64,000 nucleotides of DNA from contig CAOLHI010002162.1 in the NCBI GenBank assembly GCA_948474755.1, forward strand, positions 1 to 64,000, given 5' to 3'. The DNA is from Ctenosaura bakeri. Lineage: Eukaryota > Chordata > Lepidosauria > Squamata > Iguanidae. The notes beneath the pieces were generated by a model. It was given only the letters and a program-made list of their open reading frames with translations. It had not been told where the DNA came from and did not search any database. The translations under genes and the position numbers were made by a program. This document shows positions 1-11,220 of the stretch, piece after piece. The first letter of the stretch is position 1. Every line of letters starts with the position of its first letter.

Positions 1-3000
1 AAAACACTTGACCTGCAGGTGGCCGCGACGGGACCAGGAAAAGGCATCACCCATGGGCAGGCGCAACAGGACCTGAAAAACTCGTGACCTGCGGTGGGCG
101 CGACAGGGCCCGAAAAACACACGACCCGCGTGTGGTCAGGACAGCATCCGGAAAACGCATTACCCACGGGCCAGTGCAACGGCCCCCCAAAAAATGACTC
201 AGGAGTGGGCACGAAGGGGCCCAAAAAAGCGTGATCCACGGGTTGGTGCGATGGGTCCCGAAAAAACGTGATCCGCAGGTGGGTGCGATCGGGCCCAAAA
301 ATAGGTTATCCATGGGCAGGCGTGACGGGGCCCGAAAAACATGTGACCCGTAGGTGGGCATGATGGGTCCCGAAAAACGTGTGACCCGCAGAGCGGCGAA
401 ACGGGACCCAAAAAAAGCATGACCTGCGGGTGGGCGCGAAGGGACCAGAAAAACTCGTGCTGCGTGGGTGGGTGTGACGGGGCCCTAAAAACACGTAAGC
501 AGCAGGTGGGCACGTGGGGCCCGAAAAATGCGTGACCTCCGGGTCGCCATGACATGGCCCGAAAAACGCATGACCCGCTGGTGGGCGCGACGGAGCCCGG
601 AATACGCGTGACCTGCGGGTGGGCACAAAGTGCCTGGAAAAATGCGTGACCCACTGGTGGGCGTGACGGGGCCTGAAAAACGCATGACCCACGGGTGGAT
701 TCTACGGGTCCCGATAAACGCATGACCCCGTGGGTGAGTGCGACGGGGACCAAAACACGGGTGACTCTTGGGTGGGAGCAACGGTGCCCTAAAAACACGT
801 GACCTGCAGGAAGGCATGATGGGGTCTAAAAAACGTGTGACTTGTAGTTGGCTGCGATGGGGCCTGAAAAACACGTGACCTATGGGTCGGCGCGACAGGG
901 CCTGAGAAACGTGTGACCTGTGAGAGGGAGTGAGGAGCCCCGAAAAATGGTTCGGTGCGAGGGGCCCGAAATCACATGACCCGCTGTCGGGTGCCACAGT
1001 GCCCGAAAAACACGTGACCTCGGGTGGGCGTGCAGGGGCCTGAAAAACACGTGAACCGCAGGTGGTCGCAACGAGGCCCGAAAATCTCGTCACCCGCAGC
1101 TGGCTGTGATGAGGCCCGAAAAACGTGTGACCCATGGGTAGGTGCTACTGGGCCCGAAAAATGCGTGTCCCATGGGTGGGTGCGACGGGGCTGGAAAAAC
1201 GTGTGACCCACGGGAGGCCGCGATGGCGCACAAGAAATTTGTGAGGCGGGTGGGCGCGATGGGGCATTAAAAACTCATCACCACAGGTGGGCGCTACTGG
1301 GCCAGAAAAACGCACGACCCGCGGGTGGGTGCAACGGGCCCCGAAAAACACATGATCCACGGTTGGGCATGACAGAGCCCGAAAAATGCATGACCCGCTG
1401 GGGCATGAAAAACACCTGACCTGCGGGTGAGCGCGACGGGTCCTGAGAAATGAGTGACCCGCGGGTGGGTGCAACAGGGCCTGAAAAATGCATGACCAGA
1501 GGGTGAACACGAAGGGGCCCCTAAAAATGCATGATCTGCTGTGGGCACAACAGGGCCCGAAAAACACGTGACTCACAAGTGGGCACGATGGGGTCCCAGA
1601 AACAAGTCACCAGCGGGTGGATGCTACGGGCCCCAAAATACGCATGACCCGCTGGGGGTGACAACGGGGCCCTAGAAACGCCTGATTCGCAGGTGGGCAT
1701 GACAGTGCCCGAAAAAAGTGTGACCTGCAGGTTGGTGCAACCAGGCCCGAAAAACAGGTGAAACGTGGGTGGGCGCGATGGGGCCCGAAAAACATATTAC
1801 TCGCGGGAGAGCTTGACGTAGCCTGAAAAATGCATGACCCGAGGGTTGCGGCGACTGGGCCCGAAAAACTGCTGATCCGCAGGTGGGTGCGACGGGGCCC
1901 GAAAAATGCATGACCCAAGGGAGGGTGCGACGGGGTTCGAAAAACCCTTGACCCTAGGATAGCTGCAGTGGGGCCCGAAAAACGCATGATCTGTGTGTGG
2001 GCGCTACGTGGTCCAAAAAACATGGGACCCACAGGTGGCCGCAACGGGACCTGAAAAATGCGTGACCTGCAGGTGGGGGTGACGGGCCCGAAAAATTTGT
2101 GACCTACGGGTGGGCACAAAGGATACCGAGAAACGCATGACCAGGAGGTGGGCTCGATGGGGGCTGAAAAAAGTGTGACCGCGAGTGGGCACGACGGGAC
2201 CCGAAATCGCGTGACCTATGGTTAGGCGCGACGGGGCCCGAAGAAAGCATGACCTGCAGGTGGGAGCGATGGGGCCCGAAAAACGCATGAGAAGCCCGTG
2301 GATCGCTGCGACGGGGACCAAATTATGCGTAACCCATGGGTGGGCACCACAGGGCCCCAAAAATGGGTGACCCGCAGGAGGGCGCACTGGGGTCTGAAAA
2401 AAAAATGTGACCCATAGTTGGCCGCGACAGGGCCTGAAAAACGTGTGAGCTATGGGTGGGCGCGACGGGGCTCGAAAAATGTGTGACCCACGCGTGGGCA
2501 TGAAGTATACTGAAGAACACGTGACCCATGTGTGGGCGCAACGGGGCCCAAAAAACGTATGATCCGCGGGTGGCCGCAACACGGCCCCAAAACCGTGTGC
2601 CCCCGGGGGGATACTATGGGTCCTGGAAAACGCTTGACACGAGGGTGGCCCCAAAAAACACGTGACCCGCAGGTGGGCACGATAGGGCTTGAGAAAAGTG
2701 TGACCTATGGGTTGGTGCGATGGGGTCCGAAATACGTGAGACCTGCGGGTCGACACGAGCAGCCCAAAAAACACGTGACCAGCTGGACCGTGTGATGCGG
2801 TCCAAAAAATGCATGACTCGTACTTGGCCGCGACAGGGCCTGAAAAACGCATGACCTATGGGTGGGGTTAACGGGGCCCAAAAATGCGTGGACACGATGG
2901 TGCACGAAAATCGCATGACCCGAGGACGGGCGCAACCAGGCCAGAAAAATGCGTGATCAGCTGATGGGCACGATGGGGCCCAAAAACCGCATGACCTGCG

Positions 3001-3794
3001 GATGGTCCATGGGTGGGCTCAATGAGTCCCAAAAAAAGCGTGACCCGCAATTAGCTGCGATGGGGCCCGAAAAACTTGTGACCAGCAGGTGGGAGCGACG
3101 GGACCCGAAAAAGCATGACTCGCGGGAGAGCTTGACGGTGTCCAAAAAACGTGAGACCCGTAGTTGGCTGCGACAGGGCCTGAAAAACGCGTGACATGCA
3201 GGAGGGAGCAACGGGGCTCGAAAAACCCGTGACCCACAGGTGTCTGTGACGGTGCCTGAAAAACACGTGACCCTAGGGTAGCTGCGACGGGGCCCGAAAA
3301 CGGGTGACCTGAGGGTGGGCCCTAGGGGGCACGAAAAGCGTGTGACCCATACTTGGCCGTGACGGGGCCCGAAAAACACCTGACCTGTGGGTGGGCATGA
3401 CGGCGCCCAAAGAAAGCATGACTCACGGGTGGGAGCGACGAGGCCCAAAAAACACGTGACCCGTAGGTTCACACGAAGAATAGCAAAAAACACCTGACGG
3501 GGCCCGAAAAAGGTGTGACCGCGGGTAGGTGCTACGGGGCCTGCAAAATGCGTGACCCATGAGTGGGCACGACGGGGCCCGTAAATGCGTGACCCATGGT
3601 TGGGCGCGACATGGCAAGAAAAATACGTGACCCGCAGGTGGATGCTACAGGGTCCAAAAAATGAGGGACCCGTGGTTGTCCGCGAAGGGGCCCAAAAAAC
3701 ACGTGACCTGTAGTTGGCTGCAATGGGGCCTGAAAAAAACATGGCCTATGGGTCGGCACGAAGAGGTATGAGAAATGCGTGACCCTAGGGTGAC
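1..3794. repeat. GC-rich ~38-bp minisatellite, left arm
   Basis: Continuous tandem array with a unit of about 37-39 bp. Each unit holds a gcccgaaaaac-like A-run, a cgtgacc-like segment (often cacgtgacc, containing an E-box-type CACGTG) and a gggtgggcgcgac-like G-rich segment. Units differ at many positions, with CpG/TpG exchange prominent, so this is an old or heavily methylated array. Long open frames exist on the minus strand only because the repeat lacks stops in that direction; their translation is a shuffled 38-residue period and is not a protein. Roughly 100 units lie in this arm. The array continues past the left edge of the window. Confidence 0.95.
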
Positions 3795-5218
3795 ATGCGG
3801 ATCACGGATTTTTTAGGATTCATCACGTCCACCTGCAAGTCACGCATTTTTCGGGTACTGTCGCTCCCACCTGCAGGTCACACCTTTTTCGGGTCCCGTT
3901 GCACCCTCCCATGGGCGATGTGTTTTTCGGGCCCCATCGCATCCACCCCTGGGTCACGTATTTATCAGGAGTCGTCGTTCCCTCATGCGGGTAACACGTT
4001 TTTCTGGCCCCGTCTCACCCACCCGCGGGACATGCGTTTTTCAGGTCCCGTCGTGCCCACCTGTGGTCCTGCATTTTATCGGGCCCCGTCATACCAGCCC
4101 ACGCATCACGCATCTTTCAGGTTCCATCGCGCCCACTCGTGTGTCACATGTTTTTTGGTGCCCGTCGCGTTCACCCGCTGGTAAAGCGTTGTTCAGGCAC
4201 CATCGCGCCCATCCGTGGGTCACGCGTTTTTCAGGCCCTGCCGCGCCCACCGATGGGTCACACGTTTTTTGAGCCCCTTTGCGCCCACTGGCGGGTCATG
4301 CATTTTTTGGGTCCCGTCGCGGCCACCCACGGGTCACGCGACTTTTGGGCCCCGTTGCACCCCATTGCGTTTCGGAAACCGTCGCAACCACTAGTGGGTC
4401 TAGCGTATTTCAGGCCCTGTTGCTTCCACCTGCAGGCCCCGTCATGCCCTCCTGCGGGTCACACTTTCTCGGGCGCCATCGCGGCCACCTGTGGGTCACA
4501 CCTTTTTCAGACCACGTCACGCCCAACCGTGGGGTCATGCTTTTTTCAAGCCGTGTCAGGCCCACTTGCGTGTCACGCATATTACGGGCCCTGTAGCGGC
4601 TACCCGTGGTTCACGCGTTTTTCGGGACCCTTCGCAGCCCCCTGCGCGTCATGATTTTTTTGGGCTCCATCACACCCACCCACGGTGACTGGTTTTTCGT
4701 ATCCTGTCGCGCCCTCCCGTGGGTCGTGCATTTTTCATGCTCCCTCGCACCCACTCATGGGTTACACATTTATCGGGTGCTGTCACGGCCACATGCGGGT
4801 ACATGCGTTTTTCGGACCCCCTCAGGCCCATCCGTGGGTCATGCTTTTTTCAAGCCCTGTCAAGCCCACCTGCAGGTCACAAGTTTCTCGGGCGCCATCG
4901 CAGCCACCCGCGGGTCATGTGTTTTTCAGGCTCCATCGCGCCCACCTGCGGGTCATGCTTTTTTCACGCCCTGTCACGCCCAACCGTGCATCACGCGTAT
5001 TATGGGCCGCTTCGCGGCTGCTCACGGGTTACCCATTTTTCAGGCCTCTTCGCGGCGACTTGTGGGTCAAGCATTTTTCGTGATGCGCTGTTCCCATGGG
5101 CGGATCATGCATTTTTCAGGTACCGTAGCATCCACCCACGGGTCTCTTGTTTTTCAGGCCCCCTCGTGCCCTCCAGTGGGTCATGCGTATTTCGGGCCCC
5201 ATCGCCCCCACCAGCGGT
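3795..5218. repeat. Same minisatellite in inverted orientation, right arm
   Basis: From about 3795 the same unit is read as its reverse complement: gtttttcgggcc, then a cgcccaccc segment, then gggtcacgc. This continues for about 37 units to about 5218, where it stops abruptly in unique AT-richer sequence. The switch point lies in 3785-3805, where two gtgacc/ggatcac segments face each other. Open frames here are on the plus strand, again an effect of base composition. Confidence 0.93.
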
Positions 5219-5621
5219 TCAGCTTACATGCAGTCATGCACCCTACATATTCTTGAGGGGTACTGTGGTGGTTTTGGTTTTCTTTGCGGACTAAAAGACA
5301 ATACATGTTACAGCATGCATTCCATAAAGATAGCAATGAAACACTGTATTTCATTCATCAACAGTTCATCAATAACATCCTCTGGAACAAACAATTGATC
5401 CCCATCCCTCACGAAAGCACTAATGTAGATCCGCTTCTGAAACATCCATTGTGTCTTCCACGTCTTAATTAAAAATATTCTGCAGGTACTACTATTGTTC
5501 ACTTGTTTTATCCTCCCTATGTTGCTCCTGAAAAAAGAAATGGATCTTTTCACTACTACTAGAAGTTAGAATTAAGGAGAACAACTTCATTTTCTGAACA
5601 GTTAGTGGGAGAATCACAGGT
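5219..5621. other. Unique sequence, nothing recognised
   Basis: AT-rich stretch of about 400 bases between the minisatellite and a CR1 element. I see no repeat family, no credible coding region and no splice-bounded exon. Confidence 0.5.
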
Positions 5622-6442
5622 ATGAATCATAGAACTGGAAGAGACCACAGGGACCATCGAGTCCAACCCCCTGCTTTGCAGGAACACACATCAAAGCATT
5701 CCCAACAGATGGCCATCCAGCTTCTGCTTAAAAACCTCTAAAGAAGGAGACTCTACCATGTTCCGAGGCAGCATATTCCACTGCAGGACAGCTCTGACCA
5801 TCAGGAAGTTCTTCCTGAGGTTCAAGTGGAATCTCCTTTCCTGCAGCTTGAGTCCATTGATCCTTGTCCTAGTCTCTGGAGAACAAGCCCACTCCCTCCT
5901 CAACATGACATCCCTTCAAATATTTAAACATGGCTATTATGTCCCTCTTAACCTTCTCTTCTGCAGACTAAACATACCCAGCTCCCTAAGCCATTCTTCA
6001 TAGGGCATGGCTCCCAGACCCTTCACCATTTTGGTCACCCTCTTTGGGACACACCCCAGCTTGTCAATATCCTTCTTGAATTGAGGTGCCCAGAACTGGA
6101 CACAGTGTTCCAAATGAGGCCTAATCAATGCAGAATAGAGTGGTACCTTGATCTCGACACAATACTCCTATTGATGCAACCAAGAATCATGTTGGCTTTC
6201 TTGGCTGCTGCATCACACTGTTGACTCGTATTCATCTTTTGTGATCTACCAAGACTCCAAGATCCCTTTCACACGTACTGCTATCCAGCCACGCATTCCC
6301 CATCCTATATTGGTGCATTCCATTTTTTTCTGCCTAAGTGCAGGACCTTACATTTCTCTCTGTTGAAATTCATTTTGTTAGCTTTGGCATAGCTTTCCAA
6401 TCTGTCAAGGTCTCAAGATGCTCTCGACTTGGCTTCCCAGAT

Positions 6443-6655
6443 TTAAGTCCTGGATCTCTTCGCAGTTGAAAACATCCTTGACATATAAGGCTCCTCCTCC
6501 TCCTTTCTTGTTTGGTCTATTTCTGCAAAATAGGTTACACCCCCTTTTCCTATGTTCCAATCATGAGATGTATCCCACCAAGTTTCTGTGATGCCTATTA
6601 AATCATATTTATTTTGTTGTACTAAGAGCTGGAGTTCATCTTGCTTATTCCCCAT
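6443..6655 (-). pseudogene. CR1 ORF2 N-terminal endonuclease fragment
   Basis: About 70 codons, beginning MGNKQDELQLLVQQNKYDL and reaching [14 protein letters not shown], which is the first conserved block of the APE-type endonuclease of CR1 ORF2. It breaks off after about 40 residues of similarity, at the internal deletion that removes the rest of the endonuclease and the reverse transcriptase. It lies directly downstream of ORF1 in the order expected for CR1. Confidence 0.75.
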
Positions 6656-6867
6656 GCTCTGAGCATTAATGTTGAGATACTTGAGATGATGTGCCCTTCA
6701 TGGAAGTCCTGTACTAAAGTTACTTTCCTTCTCCCTGTTGTCTCTAGTTCTACCTGGCCTATATCATTTGGGCTATTTTTTGCAGCACTCACTGAATCCT
6801 TGCCCAGAATAATACTGTCCTCAGTCACATTTAGTTTAAAGACCTCCTGATCCATTTTGTGAGACTG

Positions 6868-7881
6868 TTAGCAAAAACCTTCTGGCCGATGGTTGTAAGG
6901 TGCAAGACCAGCTTCCTGGAAATGGAGGCCATGATCCAAAAATTCGAATCGTTCCCAGAGGCACCATCTTTGGATCCAGTTGTTGATCTCCACTATTCTT
7001 CTTTTCCTTTGTGGGCCACGTTCTTTCACCAGGAGAAGAGATGAAATGACAACCTGAACACAAAGGTCCTTCAACTTTCTACCCATCAGCATGTAATTCT
7101 TCATGATGAGGTGAAAGCTGAGCCTCACTATGTCACTGGGTCCAACATGAACCAAAAGAACAGGGTTACGGTCAGTGGGCTTGACCAGTCTGGTTAGTCT
7201 CTCTGTTATGTCATTGATTTTGGCCTCAGGGAGACAGAACACCTCATGATTGATCCTGTCTGGGTTGCAAATGGTCGGTTCCGTTCCTCTCAACAAAGAG
7301 TCCCCAACCACTAGAACTCGTCTCCTCTGAGCCTTGTGCAGGGTTACTCGAAGAGCAGATTCCCTCACGGCCGCCTGAACTTTCTGGTCCTGCTGAGAGT
7401 GTTGGTGCTGATGCTGTTGGATGATGCTCTGCTGGTGCTGGGATTCCTGTTTCTGACGTTGGATTTCCTCTGGATGACATTCTATGACCTCTTCGTGCTG
7501 TTCCACTTTGTCATTAATAAGGTCAAAAACTTGGAAGCGATTCTGTAGCTTGAGAGTCTCTGTATGGCACCTTGCCTTTCTACTCCTGCGTGTCACATCC
7601 CTCCAAGTATCCATGTCCTGGTTGCATGAACCAGCTTCTTCGTCTGCTAGCTCCTCCACGCACTCTGTCTTCAAAAAGATCCTCTCAGCCCTATCCAGAA
7701 ACTCCTCTCCCTCCCTAATAATATGAAGATTTGAAATGTGTGCCTCCAGCTGTTGAACCTTCTCCTCCAAGAGGGTGACCAGCTTGCATTTGTTGCAGGT
7801 GTACCCAAGGACGTCTTGTGGCAGGAAAAGTAACAAGCCACAGCTGTGGCAGGTGACCGCAGCAGCTCCCTCCCTCTCCAT
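6868..7881 (-). CDS. CR1 ORF1 protein with zinc-binding N-terminus and SGNH esterase domain
   Basis: Open frame of 337 residues, the most intact transposon protein in the window. Residues 1-35 carry CHSCG and CNKC, a paired CxxC zinc-binding arrangement. A leucine-rich coiled coil (LLEEKVQQLE) follows, then a Gln/His-rich linker around residues 155-175 and an SGNH-type esterase domain beginning with VVGDSLLRG near residue 192 (the GDSL nucleophile block). CR1 ORF1 proteins of this layout are known to bind RNA and to have an esterase-like fold. The second esterase block is degenerate (HVGPSD where CR1 proteins usually have a GxND-type motif), so activity is doubtful. The start ATG follows the 5' UTR at 7881. 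The frame ends early, with more ORF1-like sequence (6622-6855) beyond the stop. Confidence 0.8.
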   Translation of the reverse strand: MEREGAAAVTCHSCGLLLFLPQDVLGYTCNKCKLVTLLEEKVQQLEAHISNLHIIREGEEFLDRAERIFLKTECVEELADEEAGSCNQDMDTWRDVTRRSRKARCHTETLKLQNRFQVFDLINDKVEQHEEVIECHPEEIQRQKQESQHQQSIIQQHQHQHSQQDQKVQAAVRESALRVTLHKAQRRRVLVVGDSLLRGTEPTICNPDRINHEVFCLPEAKINDITERLTRLVKPTDRNPVLLVHVGPSDIVRLSFHLIMKNYMLMGRKLKDLCVQVVISSLLLVKERGPQRKRRIVEINNWIQRWCLWERFEFLDHGLHFQEAGLAPYNHRPEGFC

Positions 7882-7894
7882 ACCTGATAGTCTA

Positions 7895-9530
7895 ACAAAA
7901 TGAAATTCAACAGAGAGAAGTGTAAGGTCCTACACTTAGGTAGAAAAAATGGAATACAGAAATATAGGATGGGGGACACATGGCTGGATAGCAGTACGTG
8001 TGAAAGGGATCTAGGAGTCTTAATAGACCACAAGCTGAACATGAGTCAGCAGGGTGATGCAGCAGCCAAGAAAACCAATGCAATTTTCGGCTGCATCAAT
8101 AGGAGTATGGCGTCTAGATCAAGGGAGGTACTGGTACCACTCTACTCTGCTTTGGTTAGACCTCATCCTGAATACTGTGCTCAGTTCTGGGCACACCAGT
8201 TCAAGTAGGACATGGTGAAGCTGGAGCAAGTCCAGAGGAGGGCGACCAAAATGGTGAGGGGCCTGGAAGCCATGCCATATGAGGATAGACTGAGAGAGCT
8301 GGGTATGTTTAGTCTGCAGAAGAGAAGGTTAAGAGGGGACATGATAGCCATGTTTAAATATTTGAAGGGATGCCATGTAGAGGAGGGAGAGAGCTTGTTT
8401 CTGCTGCTCCAGAAACCAGGACAAGGAGCAATGGATTCAAGCTGCAGGAAAGGAGATTCCACCTGAACCTCAGGAAGAACTTCCTGACGGCCAGGGCTGT
8501 CCAGCAGTGGAATATGCTGCCTCAGAGTGTAGTGGAGTTGTTATCACGGTTATGATATTTCGGGTGAAAGCACTAGATATCCTTTTGATATCAAATAATT
8601 TGGCCTTTGCTTGTCCTTTCTATGCCACCCTACTCCATGTGTTTGCAGAGGTCCACCGGACAAGCACGTATTGGGTGCGGCCATTAATGGTTGTATGTTC
8701 CAAGACCTCATTCAGGCAGGCAACTTAAGCCTCTCCATTGCTTTAGGGAAAAACCTCCCTGCAAACCGGCTTTGCTCGGTGCGTATTTACACAAAGCCGC
8801 ATGGCCAAGAGCTGAACCATTCCTTTATGTCGGGCCATCAGCGTCCTGGTCATACTATTGTCATCCAGCGTTAAGCTCATGATGAAAAACCTGACCTTTT
8901 CCAACTCCTTTGTCCTGCTCCAAATCTCCTTTGTTCTCACCGAGCATAGCATAGTCTGTAGGTAAAATCCACCCTATAAAAGGTCCCCACTTTTGGGACT
9001 TCCTTGGACTACTTTGGACTTCCATTCCGCCTTGCTGCCGGTTGTCTGAGGGAACTCCCCTCAGCGGACCACGCTGAGCTTTCTCTCCCGGAACCAGGTG
9101 TCGTATTACCCACTCCCTTGAAATCCTCCGCTTCTATTTCTAAGTTAGCTAATATTTGTCGTGTCTTTTGTGTTGCTTGTTCTTAATAAAACTTACTATT
9201 TGTTACCTTAAACTTGTCTAACTGCTCTCTGACCCAACGCTGTATACATTGGGTAAAAGATCCTAGCTGAGGTTACCCTGCTTCTCGTTAGCTTGAGGGA
9301 GTGCTCGGACTTAATTTCCCCAACTTGTGCTTTTGTTTGGTGATTTGGGTGCCCCTCCCGGGACCCCCAACATACAGAGTAACAGAGTCTCCTTCTCTGG
9401 AGGTTTTTAAGCAGAGGCTGGATGGCCATCTATCGGGAGTGTTTTGAGGGTGTTCCTGCATGGCAGGGGCTTGGACTGGATGGCCCTTGTGGTCTCTTCC
9501 AACTCTACATTTCTATGATTCTAGTCTAAA
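7895..9530 (+). mobile_element. CR1 LINE 3' part, plus strand, split by a solo LTR
   Basis: The plus frame carries the ORF2 region after the reverse transcriptase palm: [52 protein letters not shown], then [20 protein letters not shown] and [19 protein letters not shown]. In-frame stops and shifts occur near 8206 and 8395. The copy is interrupted at 8538 by an LTR and resumes at 9385 with the CR1 tail, ending near 9525 in the usual tctatgattcta context. Its 5' truncation point abuts the 5' end of the minus-strand CR1 at about 7890. Confidence 0.88.
8539..9384 (+). mobile_element. Solo LTR, ERV family A, plus orientation
   Basis: An 846-bp LTR that begins TGTTA and ends TAACA, flanked by a 4-bp target duplication gagt (8535-8538 and 9385-9388) inside CR1 sequence. 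A TATA-like tataaaagg sits near 8975 and an aataaa polyadenylation signal at 9185, giving the expected U3-R-U5 order. No internal proviral sequence is present, so it formed by LTR-LTR recombination. Two relatives occur in the window (27290-28152 and 50292-51176). A 4-bp duplication fits class I (gammaretrovirus-like) ERVs. Confidence 0.9.
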
Positions 9531-10127
9531 TAGTTAAATTGAAAGGTACGATTGTGCTTTGCCTTCAAAAATCTATGTCACCACTTCTCAAGAAATGAGT
9601 GCTTGCCACATGACCACTATAACTCCTCATTCTTGTTGTAGCTACTTTCATGGAGGATGCTTCTCTTTTGAATAGTCTCAATTATCTTTGGTTAGCAGAA
9701 TATATTACTGCAAGGGACATGGCAAATAGTCTACAGAAACAGTTACTGGGGAAAAAGATACTTTGGTTCCTGCAAGGCCCCAAGAGCAAAATTTCCTAGA
9801 CCATGCTAGAAAAGTACAAGACTTTAATGGCACTGACAACTTACACTCACCAGTAAAGTTCAGGTATTCACATATCTTAATTTTTCTGATGAATTGTCTA
9901 TTGGGGATATATTGAGAGACTTTGGTAATGAGACTCTCAATCAGCAGAGTAATTGCACAAAACACGGAAGTTGAACAGATCACCAGTCCCACTTCTTTAA
10001 CTCCACCCAAAAACACACTTAATCTAGCTCAAAATAAATACAAAAGTAGTTTGGTTAAAAATATAAAAGAGTTTACTCACAAAATCTTGTGCATGGTTTA
10101 CACAGGTTCAATTCTTGAGGAAGGTAG
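9531..10127. other. Unassigned sequence before the capsid-like gene
   Basis: AT-rich sequence between the CR1 tail and the first recognisable capsid residues. The plus frame is open from 9922 into the capsid region, but residues before about 10128 match nothing I recognise. The true N-terminal part of the capsid gene is therefore either diverged or lost here. Confidence 0.4.
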
Positions 10128-11100
10128 GAAGGGGGATCATCTCATCAGCCAGAGCAACAACTGCTATCCTTACAGAGCCTTCATTGAATCTTTGCTGAAC
10201 TATAGTGAAGACACCCTTGCAAGCCAATTTTCTGCAGGTTTATTTTACAAAGATACAGTTGGAGAACATGAATCAGCAGATATGGAAGGGAATAATCATG
10301 GTTTTATTAAAAGAGCAAAACTGACAGCTGAAAGTCGAAAGGTAGATTTGCTGGGGCATCTCCACACTGACCTGTTTTTTCAAGAAAAAATGCTGCTAAA
10401 TGGAGTTGACGTGAAAATTAAACTTACACGCAATAAAGATGCTTTCATCTTAATGACTGATGATACAAACAGCCAATACAAAGTACAAATTTTATCAGCT
10501 TCCCTTTTTGTGAAGAAGGTGAGAGTGGCACCAGGAGCCCGGCTAGGTCATGCAGAAGCTCTACTGACATGCAATGCTAAAAACCCTGTGTAAGCATGAA
10601 AGTGTTCAGCATCCCGAGAGGAAGCCATGTTTCCAATCAGGAAAATCTCTTTTTGAGCCAATTACCCAAACAGGTGGTTATAGGTCTGGTTGATAATGAT
10701 GCCTTCAGTGGAGTTTACAACAAAACCCTTTTTAACTTTAAACATTATCACATCAATTTTGTGGCCTTATACTTGGATGGAGAGCAGATCCCAACAAAAC
10801 CATTTCAACCCAATTTTGAAGATGGAAACTGTGTCAGAGAATACGTGAGTTTGGTGCAGATTGCTGGCAAGCATATGAAAGACTGGTCTCTTTTAGTCAA
10901 CCGTGAGGAATATGCAAGAGGTTATAACCTTTTTGCATTTGACCTTACTCCACTATTCTTTGATCAAAACTGGAAACCTAAGGGTGGAATTCCGATTTGC
11001 CAGGCCCTTGCCCACTACAGTAAATATGATTGTATATGGTGTCATTGACAATGTGATAGAGATAAATCACAGGAGAAATGTCTTTATGACTATATGTAAG
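10128..11100 (+). pseudogene. Polinton/adintovirus capsid protein (F54H12.2-like)
   Basis: Three frame-linked segments share the pattern of the family annotated in animal genomes as uncharacterized protein F54H12.2-like, which I take to be a Polinton/adintovirus capsid protein, probably the major (hexon-like) one. Seen here: NCYPYRAFIESLLNY, FSAGLFYKDT, KVDLLGHLHTDLFFQEK, LLNGVDVKIKL, ILSASLFVKKVRVAPGARLG; after a shift near 10594, VFSIPRGSHVSNQENLF, VVIGLVDNDAFSG, FNFKHYHINFVALYLDGEQ; after a second shift near 10985, PLPTTVNMIVYGVIDNVIEI. Only two frameshifts and one early stop break about 320 residues. The N-terminal third is not recognisable. No stop separates the end of this gene from the protease that follows. 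Confidence 0.72.
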
Positions 11101-11219
11101 ATGGACAGCCTGCAATTAAGCCGCATCCTTTCTTCAAATCCGTACACGCGGAAGCTATTCTATGGAGTCTTCCCTTGTGACATGTTCCCTAGAGAGAAGC
11201 TGCTACAAAGGCCTATTAG
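11101..11219 (+). pseudogene. Adenain-like cysteine protease, N-terminal stub
   Basis: Starts MDSLQLSRILSSNPYTRKLF and continues YGVFPCDMFPREKL, which matches the opening of the adenovirus-type maturation protease encoded by Polintons next to the capsid gene. The catalytic His/Asp/Cys region is absent because a minus-strand ERV begins at about 11220. Its frame is continuous with the end of the capsid gene (no stop from about 10985 onward), so loss of the capsid stop has joined the two frames. About 40 codons remain. Confidence 0.6.
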
Positions 11220-11220
11220 C

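Larger units (their letters stand above)
5622..7890 (-). mobile_element. CR1 LINE, minus strand, middle deleted
   Basis: The 3' end lies at 5622, in the usual CR1 context (gaatcatagaactggaagag). From there to about 6430, read on minus, comes the C-terminal end of ORF2, with the conserved PETRTR and [14 protein letters not shown] motifs and several stops. At about 6430 the sequence jumps to the N-terminal endonuclease of ORF2 (the ITETWWD motif near 6590) and then ORF1 (6868-7881). The reverse transcriptase core is therefore missing. Both outer parts keep the same orientation and order as one full-length CR1, which suggests one copy with an internal deletion rather than two insertions. Confidence 0.85.

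Noticed and set aside
47..3759. Long overlapping minus-strand open frames (up to 282 residues) rich in FSGP, APTRGS and HAFFGP wording
   Set aside because: They are translations of a 38-bp tandem repeat without stops in one direction; the period and strand switch follow the repeat, and there is no start context or conserved domain.
3795..5294. Plus-strand open frames up to 216 residues with the same wording
   Set aside because: Same minisatellite in inverted orientation; not coding.
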